Assembly (NCBI GenBank): GCA_020637755.1
Contig: JACKJW010000003.1
Location: forward strand, 122,542-186,541
DNA length: 64,000 nt
Direction: 5' to 3'
Origin: Brucellaceae bacterium
Lineage (GTDB): Bacteria > Pseudomonadota > Alphaproteobacteria > Rhizobiales > Rhizobiaceae
Part shown: one piece after another, positions 43,950 to 52,710 of the stretch
How positions within the stretch are numbered: the first letter of the stretch is position 1
Layout of the letters: each line of letters begins with the position of its first letter
Notes under the pieces: model-generated
Told to the model about the DNA's origin: nothing
The model's input: the letters and a program-made list of their open reading frames with translations, nothing else
Database searches by the model: none
Made by a program: the position numbers and the translations under genes

Positions 43950-45398
43950 ATGGGCTTCACCATTGCCATCATCGGCCGCCCGAATGTCGGCAAGTCCACG
44001 CTGTTCAACCGCCTGTGCGGCCAGAAGCTGGCGCTGGTGGATGACACGCCGGGCGTCACGCGTGACCGGCGCGTCCACGATGCGCGCCTGTTCGATCTGA
44101 GATTCCGGGTGATCGACACCGCGGGGCTGGAGGAAGCCGGCGCCGCAACGCTGGAAGGCCGCATGCGCGCCCAGACAGAGACGGCGATTGATGAAGCTGA
44201 TCTCGTGCTCTTCGTGGTCGATTCCAGGACTGGCATCACGCCCGCCGACCGCACCTTCGCCGATCTCGTTCGCCGCTCCGGCAAACCCGTGATCCTCGTT
44301 GCCAACAAGGCCGAGGCGCGCGATGCACTGGGCGGCATGCTGGAAGCCTGGGAACTCGGTCTCGGGGAACCTTGCCCGATCTCCGCCGAGCACGGCGAAG
44401 GCATGCCGGACCTGCGCGAGGCGATCATCGAGGCTGTGGGCGAGGATGCCGCCTTCGCCCATGAGCGCGAGGAAGAGGAGCGCAAGGCGGCTTTGGCGTC
44501 CACGCCCACGGCCGATGGCCTGATCGGCGATGATGTCGAAGACCCTGATGCCGAGCCCGGTTACGACGAGACGAAGCCGATGCGCATTGCCGTCGTCGGC
44601 CGTCCAAATGCGGGCAAATCCACACTCGTCAACGCCTTTCTTGGCGAGGAGCGGCTGCTGACCGGTCCCGAAGCCGGCATCACCCGCGATTCGATTTCCG
44701 TCGACTGGGATTGGAACGGCAGAAAGATCAAGCTGTTTGACACCGCCGGCATGCGCCGCAAGGCCAAGGTGCAGGAAAAGCTGGAGAAGCTGTCGGTTGC
44801 CGACGGGTTGCGCGCCATCCGCTTTGCCGAAGTCGTCATCATCGTGCTCGACGCGACCATTCCCTTCGAGAAGCAGGACCTGCAGATCGCCGACCTGATC
44901 ATCCGCGAGGGCAGGGCGCCGGTCATTGCCTTCAACAAGTGGGACCTGATCGAGGACAAGCAGGAAAAGCTGGCCGAATTGCGCGAGGAAACCGAGCGCC
45001 TCCTGCCGCAGGTGCGCGGGCTTCGCGCCGTGCCAATCTCGGCCGAATCCGGCAAGGGCCTCGACAAGCTGATGGAGTCGATCCTCCAGACTCACCGTAT
45101 CTGGAACACCCGTATCTCCACCGGCAGGCTCAACCGCTGGCTGGAAGTGGCCACCGCCCGCCATGCGCCGCCCGCCGTGGCCGGCCGCCGCCTGAAGATC
45201 AAGTACATGACGCAGGTGAAGACCCGTCCGCCCGGCTTCATGATTTCCTGCTCGCGGCCCGACGCCGTGCCCGCCTCCTACCTGCGCTACCTGACCAACG
45301 GGCTGCGCGACAGTTTCTCCATGCCCGGTGTGCCGATCCGCATCGCGCTGCGCGCGCCCGACAATCCCTTCGCCAACCGGGCCAGCAAGAAGCGCTGA
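43950..45398 (+). CDS. der: Ribosome biogenesis GTPase Der (EngA)
   Basis: A double-GTPase for 50S subunit assembly. G-domain 1: GRPNVGKST, DTPGVTRDRR, DTAGLEE, and NKAE. G-domain 2: GRPNAGKST, DTAGMRRKAKV and NKWD. A KH-like C-terminal domain follows (MTQVKTRPPGFMISCSRPD to FSMPGVPIRI). Length 482, as expected. The 34-residue inter-domain linker is acidic. Confidence 0.97.
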   Translation: MGFTIAIIGRPNVGKSTLFNRLCGQKLALVDDTPGVTRDRRVHDARLFDLRFRVIDTAGLEEAGAATLEGRMRAQTETAIDEADLVLFVVDSRTGITPADRTFADLVRRSGKPVILVANKAEARDALGGMLEAWELGLGEPCPISAEHGEGMPDLREAIIEAVGEDAAFAHEREEEERKAALASTPTADGLIGDDVEDPDAEPGYDETKPMRIAVVGRPNAGKSTLVNAFLGEERLLTGPEAGITRDSISVDWDWNGRKIKLFDTAGMRRKAKVQEKLEKLSVADGLRAIRFAEVVIIVLDATIPFEKQDLQIADLIIREGRAPVIAFNKWDLIEDKQEKLAELREETERLLPQVRGLRAVPISAESGKGLDKLMESILQTHRIWNTRISTGRLNRWLEVATARHAPPAVAGRRLKIKYMTQVKTRPPGFMISCSRPDAVPASYLRYLTNGLRDSFSMPGVPIRIALRAPDNPFANRASKKR

Positions 45399-45427
45399 GG
45401 CCGGAAAGCCACGATCGGGAACCACGG

Positions 45428-45456
45428 AGCGGGCCGCTGTAGCCCGCTTTTTCTTT
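45428..45456 (+). terminator. Rho-independent terminator after der
   Basis: AGCGGGC and GCCCGCT form a perfect 7-bp stem with a 7-nt loop, followed by TTTTCTTT, about 30 bases past the der stop. Confidence 0.9.
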
Positions 45457-45543
45457 GAGGTGTCATCGCGTTAACGGCTCATCAAGGTTAATGCATCATT
45501 GTGGCTCCAGGTCAGTTGAGTAAAGCGTTCCTGGAGTTTCATC

Positions 45544-46731
45544 GTGCGACGTACGTCTTCGACGCGTAGGGTTTCCGCGTCTTCCCGCCGCCACCATTCC
45601 CTGCTTTCGCCGCTTGTTTTCGGTCTCGCCATCTGGATCGGATTTCCCGTGACCGGAGCGCAGCAGGACATCACCTCTGTCGTGACCGGGCTCACTGACG
45701 GCAAGGCGCGCTGGAGTGCAGTGCTCGAAAAGTCGGTCGCCGGGTCCACCCATCGCGCCGAAATGCCCTTTGTCAGTTCCGACGTGGTGACGGGCTCGAT
45801 TTCGGGCGCAGGGCTTCGAGCCAACGGCATCGGTGAAATCGCCTTCCGTGGCAAGAATGCCGTGACCGAGGCAACGCCAGACGAAGACCGCATCAACCGG
45901 TCGGAGAAGCAGGGACGCATCGTCAAGGTCGCGCCCGTCGCGCCGCCGAAGTCCTTCAATGCCGGTTCGGTCACCAAGCGCATGTCATCCTTGCTGCGCC
46001 CCGGTTTTGACACCGAAAACCGCATGGCCTTCATCAAGCCGAAGATCAAGGGCAGCGAGCTGCGCCTTGCCTCCACCTTCTTCCCGAAGCTGGAAAGGCA
46101 TGCCGAGCCCGAAATGCCCACGCTGCTGGCGCAACTCGTCAACAATGAGCGCGCCGACATCCTGGCCACCGCCTATGCGCCGCCCAAGCCGGACTATGCC
46201 AAGGTCTCGCCTTTCGCCAGCTTGTTGAAGAGTGAGGAAGCGCAATCGGGCCGGTTCATCCCGCCGGCAGCCAAGAACGATTTCGGCTGGGCGTCCACCG
46301 CATTGCCGGCCGCGGCCTTTTCCGAGCGCGAGCAGCAGTGCCTTGCCGCCGGCGTCTATTTCGAATCGCGCGGTGAGCCGGTGAAGGGCCAGGCCGCAGT
46401 CGCGCAGGTGATTCTCAACCGCGTGCGCGCGCCCTCCTATCCCAATTCCATTTGCGGCGTGGTCTACCAGAACGAGAACTGGCGCAACCGCTGCCAGTTT
46501 TCCTTTGCCTGCGACGGCATCAAGGATCGCGTGGCTTCGCCGTCGCACTGGACAATGGCCAAGGAAGTGGCCATGGCGGTCACGGCCGGCAAGATCTGGC
46601 TACCCGAAGTCGGGTCCTCCACCCATTACCATGCGACCTACGTCAATCCTCGGTGGGCACACACGATGAAGCGCATGAAGCAGATTGGCCGTCACATTTT
46701 TTATCGCACCTACAATGGCGGCTGGAGCTGA
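45544..46731 (+). CDS. SleB-type cell wall hydrolase
   Basis: The 395-residue exported protein starts at GTG 45544 with a basic, Ser-rich leader and a hydrophobic segment (LLSPLVFGLAIWIGFPVTGAQ). A long low-complexity linker leads to a C-terminal SleB/hydrolase_2 domain: EQQCLAAGVYFESRGEPVKGQAAVAQVILNRV, YPNSICGVVYQN, CQFSFACDG and STHYHATYVNPRW. The Glu in YFESRGE is the probable catalytic acid for cleaving peptidoglycan glycan. In non-sporeformers such enzymes probably remodel the wall during growth. Confidence 0.88.
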   Translation: MRRTSSTRRVSASSRRHHSLLSPLVFGLAIWIGFPVTGAQQDITSVVTGLTDGKARWSAVLEKSVAGSTHRAEMPFVSSDVVTGSISGAGLRANGIGEIAFRGKNAVTEATPDEDRINRSEKQGRIVKVAPVAPPKSFNAGSVTKRMSSLLRPGFDTENRMAFIKPKIKGSELRLASTFFPKLERHAEPEMPTLLAQLVNNERADILATAYAPPKPDYAKVSPFASLLKSEEAQSGRFIPPAAKNDFGWASTALPAAAFSEREQQCLAAGVYFESRGEPVKGQAAVAQVILNRVRAPSYPNSICGVVYQNENWRNRCQFSFACDGIKDRVASPSHWTMAKEVAMAVTAGKIWLPEVGSSTHYHATYVNPRWAHTMKRMKQIGRHIFYRTYNGGWS

Positions 46732-46755
46732 TCAGGCCCTGCCGGCACCGCGAAA

Positions 46756-46793
46756 AAGGGGCCCGCGCAGCCGCGCCGGGCCCTTGTCCTTTT
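46756..46793 (+). terminator. Terminator after the cell wall hydrolase gene
   Basis: AAGGGGCCCG pairs with CGGGCCCTT (one bulged G) across an 11-nt loop, followed by GTCCTTTTC, about 25 bases past the stop. Confidence 0.75.
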
Positions 46794-47004
46794 CTGCGGG
46801 CACCGGGATTCGTGCAAACCGCTTACAACTTCCGTGCTAGACGTTTCGCCGCAACGCGGCAAGATATTGACAATTAACAGGAAAATGAGCTTCCCCCGGT
46901 CGCGTGGCCCGTCTTGACTGGACGGGGAGCCGTCACTATGGTGCGCGCGACTTTGAAGCGGTCGGTGCCATTCGGCGCGGCCCGGCAGGAGCGCGTTAGG
47001 AGCC

Positions 47005-47391
47005 ATGACGAACGGGCAGGGCGATAACGGGCACCGGAACGGGGCGCAGACACCGGAGGGAACTGACGGCAACGGGGATCTCGACGACCGTCTGAGGCAT
47101 CTGGAAAGTAGGCTTTCCGAACGCCGCCGGGCGGAAGAGGAGAAAGACGCCGCCCGCGCCCGCAAGGGGACGACGGGATGGGGGAACGCCCTGCGCCTGT
47201 CCAGCGAGTTCATCGCGGCGGTGATTGTGGGGGTGGCGCTCGGCTGGGCGCTGGATTACTGGGCGGGATCCTCGCCTTGGGGTCTGATCGTCTTTCTGCT
47301 TCTTGGCTTTGCCGCCGGCGTGGTCAATGTGATGCGCGCGACGGGGCAGATGGCCGAGTTCGGCCAGCAGGGCCGGGGCAAGGGATCGTGA
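47005..47391 (+). CDS. atpI: ATP synthase assembly protein AtpI
   Basis: The 128-residue protein has a long polar N-terminus with an Arg/Glu helix (RLRHLESRLSERRRAEEEKD) and two membrane helices (LSSEFIAAVIVGVALGWALDYW and SPWGLIVFLLLGFAAGVVNVMRA), the AtpI layout. AtpI assists assembly of the c-ring. It is the first gene of the Fo operon. Confidence 0.9.
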   Translation: MTNGQGDNGHRNGAQTPEGTDGNGDLDDRLRHLESRLSERRRAEEEKDAARARKGTTGWGNALRLSSEFIAAVIVGVALGWALDYWAGSSPWGLIVFLLLGFAAGVVNVMRATGQMAEFGQQGRGKGS

Positions 47392-47463
47392 AGGTTTCGG
47401 CATCTGCGGATGCCGCGAGAAGTGAAATCAACGCCGCCAGACGGCGCTAAGAGGTAAAGACAC

Positions 47464-48222
47464 GTGGCTGCTGACAAGGTCGATCCGATCCACCAGTTCC
47501 ATATCAACAAGCTGATCCCGATCGAGATCGGCGGACTGGACCTGTCCTTCACCAATTCGGCGCTGTTCATGGTGGTGACCGTGATCGTGGCCGCCGGGTT
47601 CCTGGCGCTGACCACCTCTTCGCGCGGGCTGATCCCCTCGCGTCTCCAGTCGATCTCGGAAATGGCCTACGAATTCGTGGCCTCCATGCTGCGCGACGCC
47701 GCCGGTTCGCACGGCATGAAGTTCTTCCCGCTGGTCTTCTCGCTCTTCATGTTCGTGCTGGTGGCCAACCTGCTCGGCATGTTCCCCTACTTCTTCACGA
47801 TCACCTCGCACATCATCGTCACCTTCGCGCTGGCGATGCTGGTGATCCTCACCGTGGTCGTCTACGGTTTCATGAAGCACGGTCTGGGCTTCCTCAAGCT
47901 CTTCGTGCCGTCGGGCGTTCCCGGCGTGCTTGTTCCGCTCGTTGTCGCGATCGAGGTCATCTCGTTCCTCTCGCGCCCGATCAGCCTCTCTGTCCGTCTT
48001 TTCGCCAACATGCTGGCCGGTCACATCACGCTCAAGGTCTTCGCGGGCTTCGTGGTGTCGCTGAGCGCCATGGGCGGCATCGGCATCGCCGGTGCGGTCA
48101 TGCCGCTCGCCATGGCCGTGGCGCTGACGGGTCTCGAATTTCTGGTGGCCTTCCTTCAGGCTTACGTCTTTGCGGTGCTGACCTGCATGTACCTCAACGA
48201 CGCGATCCATCCGGGTCACTAG
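47464..48222 (+). CDS. atpB: F-type ATP synthase subunit a
   Basis: The 252-residue Fo stator channel subunit. The essential Arg lies in the helix FLSRPISLSVRLFANMLAGH; proton half-channel residues and the FLVAFLQAYVFAVLTCMYLNDA C-terminal helix are present. It starts at GTG 47464 behind AGAGGTAAAG. It works with subunit c to couple proton flow to rotation. Confidence 0.96.
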   Translation: MAADKVDPIHQFHINKLIPIEIGGLDLSFTNSALFMVVTVIVAAGFLALTTSSRGLIPSRLQSISEMAYEFVASMLRDAAGSHGMKFFPLVFSLFMFVLVANLLGMFPYFFTITSHIIVTFALAMLVILTVVVYGFMKHGLGFLKLFVPSGVPGVLVPLVVAIEVISFLSRPISLSVRLFANMLAGHITLKVFAGFVVSLSAMGGIGIAGAVMPLAMAVALTGLEFLVAFLQAYVFAVLTCMYLNDAIHPGH

Positions 48223-48292
48223 GAACCTCTCACCGGCGGCTTGCCGCCAGTCCACTGAACCGCATCAAATTCGATCCAAAAGGAGTTCTACC

Positions 48293-48517
48293 ATGGAAGC
48301 GGAAGCAGCAAAGTACATCGGCGCCGGTATCGCTTGCCTCGGCATGGGCGGCGCAGGCATTGGCCTGGGCACCATTTTCGGCAACTACCTGGCGGGCGCG
48401 CTGCGCAACCCGTCGGCTGCTGACGGCCAGTTCGGCCGCCTGATCTTCGGCTTCGCCGTTACCGAAGCTCTGGGCATCTTCTCCCTGCTCGTCGCCCTGC
48501 TGGCCCTGTTCGGCTAA
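48293..48517 (+). CDS. atpE: F-type ATP synthase subunit c
   Basis: The 74-residue hairpin protein forms the rotor ring. Helix 1 carries GIACLGMGGAGIGLGTIFGN; the loop is RNPSAADGQ; helix 2 has the proton-carrying Glu in FAVTEALGIFSLLVAL (about residue 58). The AAAAGGAGTT ribosome-binding site is strong, as usual for the high-copy subunit. Confidence 0.97.
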   Translation: MEAEAAKYIGAGIACLGMGGAGIGLGTIFGNYLAGALRNPSAADGQFGRLIFGFAVTEALGIFSLLVALLALFG

Positions 48518-48583
48518 TCGCCGCGACCACGCCATCTGCCGGTCGCCTTCCATGGCGGCCGGCCTGACTTTCGGGGATTGACC

Positions 48584-49177
48584 ATGTTCGTAACCAAAGC
48601 ATTTGCGGCGGGTGAGGCGACCGACACCGGTGCGCACGAAGCCGGCCAGGTGCACACCGAGACCGGTGTGCAGCACGAGGGCGATCATGCCGGCGTGTTT
48701 CCGCCTTTCGATCCCTCCAGCTATCCCTCGCAGATCCTGTGGCTGGCCCTCGCATTCGGCCTGTTCTACATGTTCCTGCAGAAGGTCGTGCTGCCGCGCA
48801 TCGCTGGCACGCTGGAAGTCCGGCATGACCGGATCGCCCAGGACCTCGACCAGGCCGCCCGCATGAAGGGCGAGGCCGACGCTGCCATTGCTGCCTATGA
48901 GCAGGAACTGGCGGACGCACGTTCCAAGGCCGGCCAGATCGGTCAGGAGGCCCGCGACGCTGCCAAGGCGGAAGCCGACGCGGAGCGCAAGGAAACCGAG
49001 GCCGTGCTGGAAAAGAAACTCGCGGAAGCCGAGACCCGCATCGCGGGCATCAAGGAAGCCGCCATGAAGGATGTCGGCGCCATCGCCGAGGAAACCGCAA
49101 ACCTGCTCGTGGAACAGCTCGTCGGCAAGGCCGCCAAGGCTGACATCGCCGCAGCGGTGAAGGCCGTGAAGGGATAA
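48584..49177 (+). CDS. atpF': F-type ATP synthase subunit b'
   Basis: The 197-residue peripheral-stalk protein: a soluble N-terminus, one membrane helix (QILWLALAFGLFYMFLQKVV) and a long charged coiled coil (DQAARMKGEADAAIAAYEQEL onward). Having b' and b separately is typical of Alphaproteobacteria and phototrophs. ATG 48584 is 3 bases after GGGGATTG. Confidence 0.94.
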   Translation: MFVTKAFAAGEATDTGAHEAGQVHTETGVQHEGDHAGVFPPFDPSSYPSQILWLALAFGLFYMFLQKVVLPRIAGTLEVRHDRIAQDLDQAARMKGEADAAIAAYEQELADARSKAGQIGQEARDAAKAEADAERKETEAVLEKKLAEAETRIAGIKEAAMKDVGAIAEETANLLVEQLVGKAAKADIAAAVKAVKG

Positions 49178-49181
49178 TCCG

Positions 49182-49673
49182 ATGGACGCAACATCTCTCG
49201 CCGCGGTCTGGGCCACGGTTGCCCTCTTCATCTTCCTCGGCATTGCCGCCTACCTGAAGGTGCCGGGCACCATCGGCAAGGCGCTCGATGCGCGTGCGGA
49301 CCGCATCCGCAACGAGCTGGAAGAAGCCCGCAAGCTGCGTGAAGAAGCCCAGCAGGTGCTGGCCGAGTACCAGCGCAAGCGCAAGGAAGCCGAAGCCGAG
49401 GCCGGTGACATCGTCGCCACCGCCAAGCGTGAGGCCGAATCCATCAAGACCGAGGCCAAGCAGAAGGCTGAGGACTATGTGGCACGCCGCACCACCATGG
49501 CCGAGCAGAAGATTGCCCAGGCCGAGCGCGACGCCGTCAACGAAGTCCGCGCAACGGCTGTCGACATCGCCGTCGAGGCCGCACGTTCGGTGCTCGCCGG
49601 AAAGGTGGATGCCAAGGCCGCCGGTGACCTCTTCAAGGCGTCGCTGGACGAGGTGAAAGCCCGCATGAACTGA
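49182..49673 (+). CDS. atpF: F-type ATP synthase subunit b
   Basis: The 163-residue stalk subunit has its membrane helix right at the N-terminus (SLAAVWATVALFIFLGIAAYLKV) and then a coiled coil (RNELEEARKLREEAQQVLAEY). It lies 4 bases after b' and ends the Fo operon. No F1 genes follow, so F1 is encoded elsewhere, as in many Alphaproteobacteria. Confidence 0.95.
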   Translation: MDATSLAAVWATVALFIFLGIAAYLKVPGTIGKALDARADRIRNELEEARKLREEAQQVLAEYQRKRKEAEAEAGDIVATAKREAESIKTEAKQKAEDYVARRTTMAEQKIAQAERDAVNEVRATAVDIAVEAARSVLAGKVDAKAAGDLFKASLDEVKARMN

Positions 49674-49698
49674 TCGTCCCTCCGGGATGCATCTCTTG

Positions 49699-49732
49699 AA
49701 AGCGCCGCGGCCCGTCCGCGGCGCTTTTTGTT
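49699..49732 (+). terminator. Rho-independent terminator of the Fo operon
   Basis: A perfect 12-bp stem (AAAGCGCCGCGG with its complement) encloses a 5-nt CCCGT loop and is followed by TTG TTT, 25 bases past atpF. Confidence 0.92.
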
Positions 49733-49937
49733 TGGCGGTTCGTTTGCCTGTCTCACCTGCGTGGAACCGGGCTGAACACGGGTCTGGACTGTGCGGAATT
49801 GCGGCAAGCAGGACCGGGTTGCACGATACCTGATGCCGGCGGTTTTTGACGCACAAGGAAGTGGGCGATGGGCAAACCCCCGCCGAGGCCATGAGGGTCA
49901 GCACATCCTGAGAGGATTCGGCAGGGCATGAAAAGGT

Positions 49938-50597
49938 TCAGCTGCGGTCCTTCAGCGGCGCAAAGCTGAACCGGTGCAGGCGCGCCACGCCGCCATGGGC
50001 AGCGATGGCGTCCCGGTGCGCGGCGGTGCCGTAGCCGGCATGGCTCTCCAGTCCATAGGCGGGATGCGTCGCGCCCGCCTGCGCCATCATGCGGTCACGC
50101 ATCACCTTGGCGACGATGGAAGCCGCGGCAATCGACATGGAGCGCTGGTCGCCCTTGATCAGCGCGCGGCCGGGGCAGGGCAGGTCCTCCGGCACGTCGC
50201 GGCCGTCGGCAAGTGCATAGCCGGGTGCGACCGCCAGGGCATGGGCCGCCCGCGCCATTCCGGCCAGGCTGGCCTTGCGGATGTCGGTACGGTCAATCTC
50301 CTCGGCACTGACCGAGCAAACGGCGACCGCCAGCGACTTGGCGAGGATCGTGTCGAAAAGCTTTTCGCGCGCGGAGGCCTTGAGGCGCTTGGAATCGTCC
50401 AACCCCTCCGGCAGGTCGCCGGGATCGAGGATGACGGCCGCCGCGACAACCGGTCCGGCCAGCGGCCCGCGACCCGCTTCGTCCATGCCTGCGACATGAT
50501 GATGGCCTTGCGCCATCAGCGCGCGTTCCATCGAATAATCGGGAACGGGCGGCACGAGATCAAAAAGAAGCGGAGAATCGGAGGACGGACGAGCCAT
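49938..50597 (-). CDS. rnhB: Ribonuclease HII
   Basis: It cleaves RNA in RNA-DNA hybrids and at single ribonucleotides. Motifs: VAGMDEAGRGPLAGPVVAAAV (first two carboxylates), DDSKRL, SMSIAAASIVAKVMRDR (with the basic ALIKGDQ before it) and the C-terminal GYGTAAH...LHR(F)SF region. ATG 50597 (MARPSSDSPLLFDLVPP) gives 219 residues; the longer open frame to 50720 adds a Pro-rich stretch that overlaps a hairpin. Confidence 0.95.
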   Translation of the reverse strand: MARPSSDSPLLFDLVPPVPDYSMERALMAQGHHHVAGMDEAGRGPLAGPVVAAAVILDPGDLPEGLDDSKRLKASAREKLFDTILAKSLAVAVCSVSAEEIDRTDIRKASLAGMARAAHALAVAPGYALADGRDVPEDLPCPGRALIKGDQRSMSIAAASIVAKVMRDRMMAQAGATHPAYGLESHAGYGTAAHRDAIAAHGGVARLHRFSFAPLKDRS

Positions 50598-50636
50598 TTG
50601 CGGCAATGCTCGCACCGCCCCCGATTCTCCGCAAGG

Positions 50637-50668
50637 CCCTCCCGGCAGTTGCGGCTTGGCCGGGAGGG
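50637..50668 (-). terminator. Strong hairpin between the radical SAM gene and rnhB
   Basis: CCCTCCCGGC pairs perfectly with GCCGGGAGGG across 12 bases. It is located about 50 bases past the radical SAM stop and about 40 bases before the rnhB start, so it can separate or attenuate the two on the minus strand. There is no T-run. Confidence 0.5.
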
Positions 50669-50716
50669 AGGGTTCCGCCGGGGGGACAGGGGATTGAACC
50701 GGCGAAAAGGGAAAGG

Positions 50717-51904
50717 TCAAAGAAGGCTGAGCTGCTGGCCTCCGACAGAGGGCGGGATGAACAGGTCATTGCGCAGCGATGCCCGCCTTGTGTTCAGCCC
50801 GAGCCGGCGCGCGGCTATCTCGAAGCGCCGCCCGATTTGCCAGGCATAGGGGCCGGAACCCTTCATGCGCTTGCCCCACTCCGCGTCATAATCCTTGCCG
50901 TCGCGCATGGAGCGGATCAGCGAGACGACATGGCGGTAGCGGTCCGGGTAATGGCGCAGCAGCCACTCCTTGAAAACCGGTGAAACTTCGAGCGGCAGGC
51001 GCAGGATGATGTAGCCGGCCTCCGCCGCCCCGGCAGCCTTGGCCGAATCGAGAATGCGCTCCACCTCATGGTCGTTGAGGCCGGGAATGATTGGCGCGGC
51101 CATCACCGAGACCGGAATGCCCGCTTCCGATAGCCCGCGGATCGTCTCCAGCCGCCGGGCCGGCGTGGCAGCACGCGGCTCCATGGCCCGCGCCAGATGC
51201 CGGTCGAGCGTTGTCACCGACAAAGCCACCTTCGCCAGCCCCTTGGCCGCCATGCGCGACAGGATGTCGATGTCGCGCATCACCAGCACCGACTTGGTGA
51301 CAATACCGACAGGGTGGTTCGCCGCTTCCAGAACCTCCAGCACCTCGCGCATGATGCGCCATTTCTTCTCGATCGGCTGATAGGGGTCTGTGTTCGTACC
51401 GATGGCGATGGTGCGCGGCTCATAGCCGGGCTTGGCCAGCTCGCGCGCCAGCAGCCGCGGCGCATCCGGCTTGGCAAAAAGCTTGGCCTCGAAGTCCAGC
51501 CCTGCGGAAAGTCCCATATAGGCATGCGTCGGCCGCGCGAAGCAGTAGACACAGCCATGCTCGCAGCCCCTGTAGGGGTTGATCGAGCGGTCGAAGGAAA
51601 TGTCGGGCGAGGTGTTGCGCGTGATGATGGTCTTCGGTTTTTCCACCTGCACGTCGGTCGCAAACGGCGCCAGCTCCTCCGGCATGTCCCAGCCGTCATC
51701 GAAGGCGTGGCGCCCATAGGCCTCGTAGCGGCCGGCCGGATTGATGGCCGATGCCCGCCCGCGCCGCCGTGCATCCTCAATGCGCATGGCGCTGTCATTG
51801 AGGATCGCATTGGCCATCTCGGCCCCGCCCGGAGAAAAGGCGGACAGGTCGGCCTGACGGATCGGTTCCATGGTCTGCTCCGGCATTCGGGTGGTTCGCA
51901 TCAT
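50717..51904 (-). CDS. PA0069 family radical SAM protein
   Basis: The 395-residue protein binds an iron-sulfur cluster through CEHGCVYCF (about 112-120) and has the family context NPYRGCEHGC...RPTHAYMGL, IGTNTDPYQPIEKK and ALSVTTLDRHLARAMEPRAATP. The family resembles spore photoproduct lyase-like repair proteins, but its substrate is not known. It lies upstream of rnhB on the same strand. Confidence 0.9.
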   Translation of the reverse strand: MMRTTRMPEQTMEPIRQADLSAFSPGGAEMANAILNDSAMRIEDARRRGRASAINPAGRYEAYGRHAFDDGWDMPEELAPFATDVQVEKPKTIITRNTSPDISFDRSINPYRGCEHGCVYCFARPTHAYMGLSAGLDFEAKLFAKPDAPRLLARELAKPGYEPRTIAIGTNTDPYQPIEKKWRIMREVLEVLEAANHPVGIVTKSVLVMRDIDILSRMAAKGLAKVALSVTTLDRHLARAMEPRAATPARRLETIRGLSEAGIPVSVMAAPIIPGLNDHEVERILDSAKAAGAAEAGYIILRLPLEVSPVFKEWLLRHYPDRYRHVVSLIRSMRDGKDYDAEWGKRMKGSGPYAWQIGRRFEIAARRLGLNTRRASLRNDLFIPPSVGGQQLSLL

Positions 51905-52110
51905 GGAACGAGGCTAGCGCCCGAACGAGAACAAAGCAAGAACTTTTATATGCTCGCCAGACATCCCGATGACCTGCACTTGCCGTCCGCCAGCTGTGCC
52001 GGCGCCGCGGCATGTGCATTGCACAAAGAGCGTTCAGATGCCCGAAAAAGCCGCGAAAAGCCCGGAAATATTGGCCTTTCAGGCGCTTTCCTTGCCTTCG
52101 CCGATGGGCT

Positions 52111-52638
52111 ATGTCCTTGCCCATGCTGACGGTCATTTTCCAGACACAAAACGATGAAGACGGGCTTGCACGCAGCCTGTCCTCGCTGGTTTCCGGCGCG
52201 GTGGAAGGCTTTGTGCGCGAGGTGATCGTGTGCGATTTGGCCTCCAGCGACCACACCCACAAGGTGGCCGACCATGCCGGCTGCGTCTTCATTGCCAATG
52301 GCGACATGGCGGCTGCGCTGCGCCGTGCCAAGGGCGAGTGGATCGTGCTGCTGGAGCCGGGCGCGCGCCTTCTGGATGGCTGGATGGAGCCGGTCGGCCT
52401 GCATGTCTCCCGCTTGACATCGCCCGCCCGCTTCTCCTTATCACGTGAAGACCGGCCGGGCTTTTTCGCCCGCTTCCTGTCGGCCCGCCGCCCGCTGTCG
52501 AATGGCCTTGTCATCACCAAGCGGCAGGCGCTCGCGCTCTCCAAGAACGCTGCCGATTTCGGGGCACTCGCGCGTGGGCTTTCGGCGCGCACGCTCTCGG
52601 CCAAGCTCGCGCCTCCGCCCGCCCGCGGCAAGGATTGA
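52111..52638 (+). CDS. Family 2 glycosyltransferase-like protein
   Basis: A short (about 171-175 residues) GT-A fold protein: the start LTVIFQTQNDEDGLARSLSSL, then FVREVIVCDLASSDHTHKVADHAG and KGEWIVLLEPGARL. The usual DxD metal motif is not clear (CDLASSD at the strand end), so activity is uncertain. This short version recurs as a single gene in Rhizobiales. Start candidates are ATG 52111 and ATG 52123; neither has a good RBS. Confidence 0.75.
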   Translation: MSLPMLTVIFQTQNDEDGLARSLSSLVSGAVEGFVREVIVCDLASSDHTHKVADHAGCVFIANGDMAAALRRAKGEWIVLLEPGARLLDGWMEPVGLHVSRLTSPARFSLSREDRPGFFARFLSARRPLSNGLVITKRQALALSKNAADFGALARGLSARTLSAKLAPPPARGKD

Positions 52639-52656
52639 GGCGCCAAGCCCCCCGTC

Positions 52657-52680
52657 GTCCTTCGCCCTTGTGGCGAGGAC
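52657..52680. repeat. Short palindromic hairpin
   Basis: GTCCTTCGCC and GGCGAGGAC face each other across CTTGT with one bulge, between the convergent glycosyltransferase and acyltransferase genes. It may be a bidirectional terminator or a dispersed palindromic repeat. Confidence 0.4.
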
Positions 52681-52710
52681 CCGGTTCTTTCACGCTCGAA
52701 TGAGCAAGGG

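Noticed and set aside
43713..45425. 570-codon minus-strand open frame
   Set aside because: Antisense to der and the YfgM-like gene.
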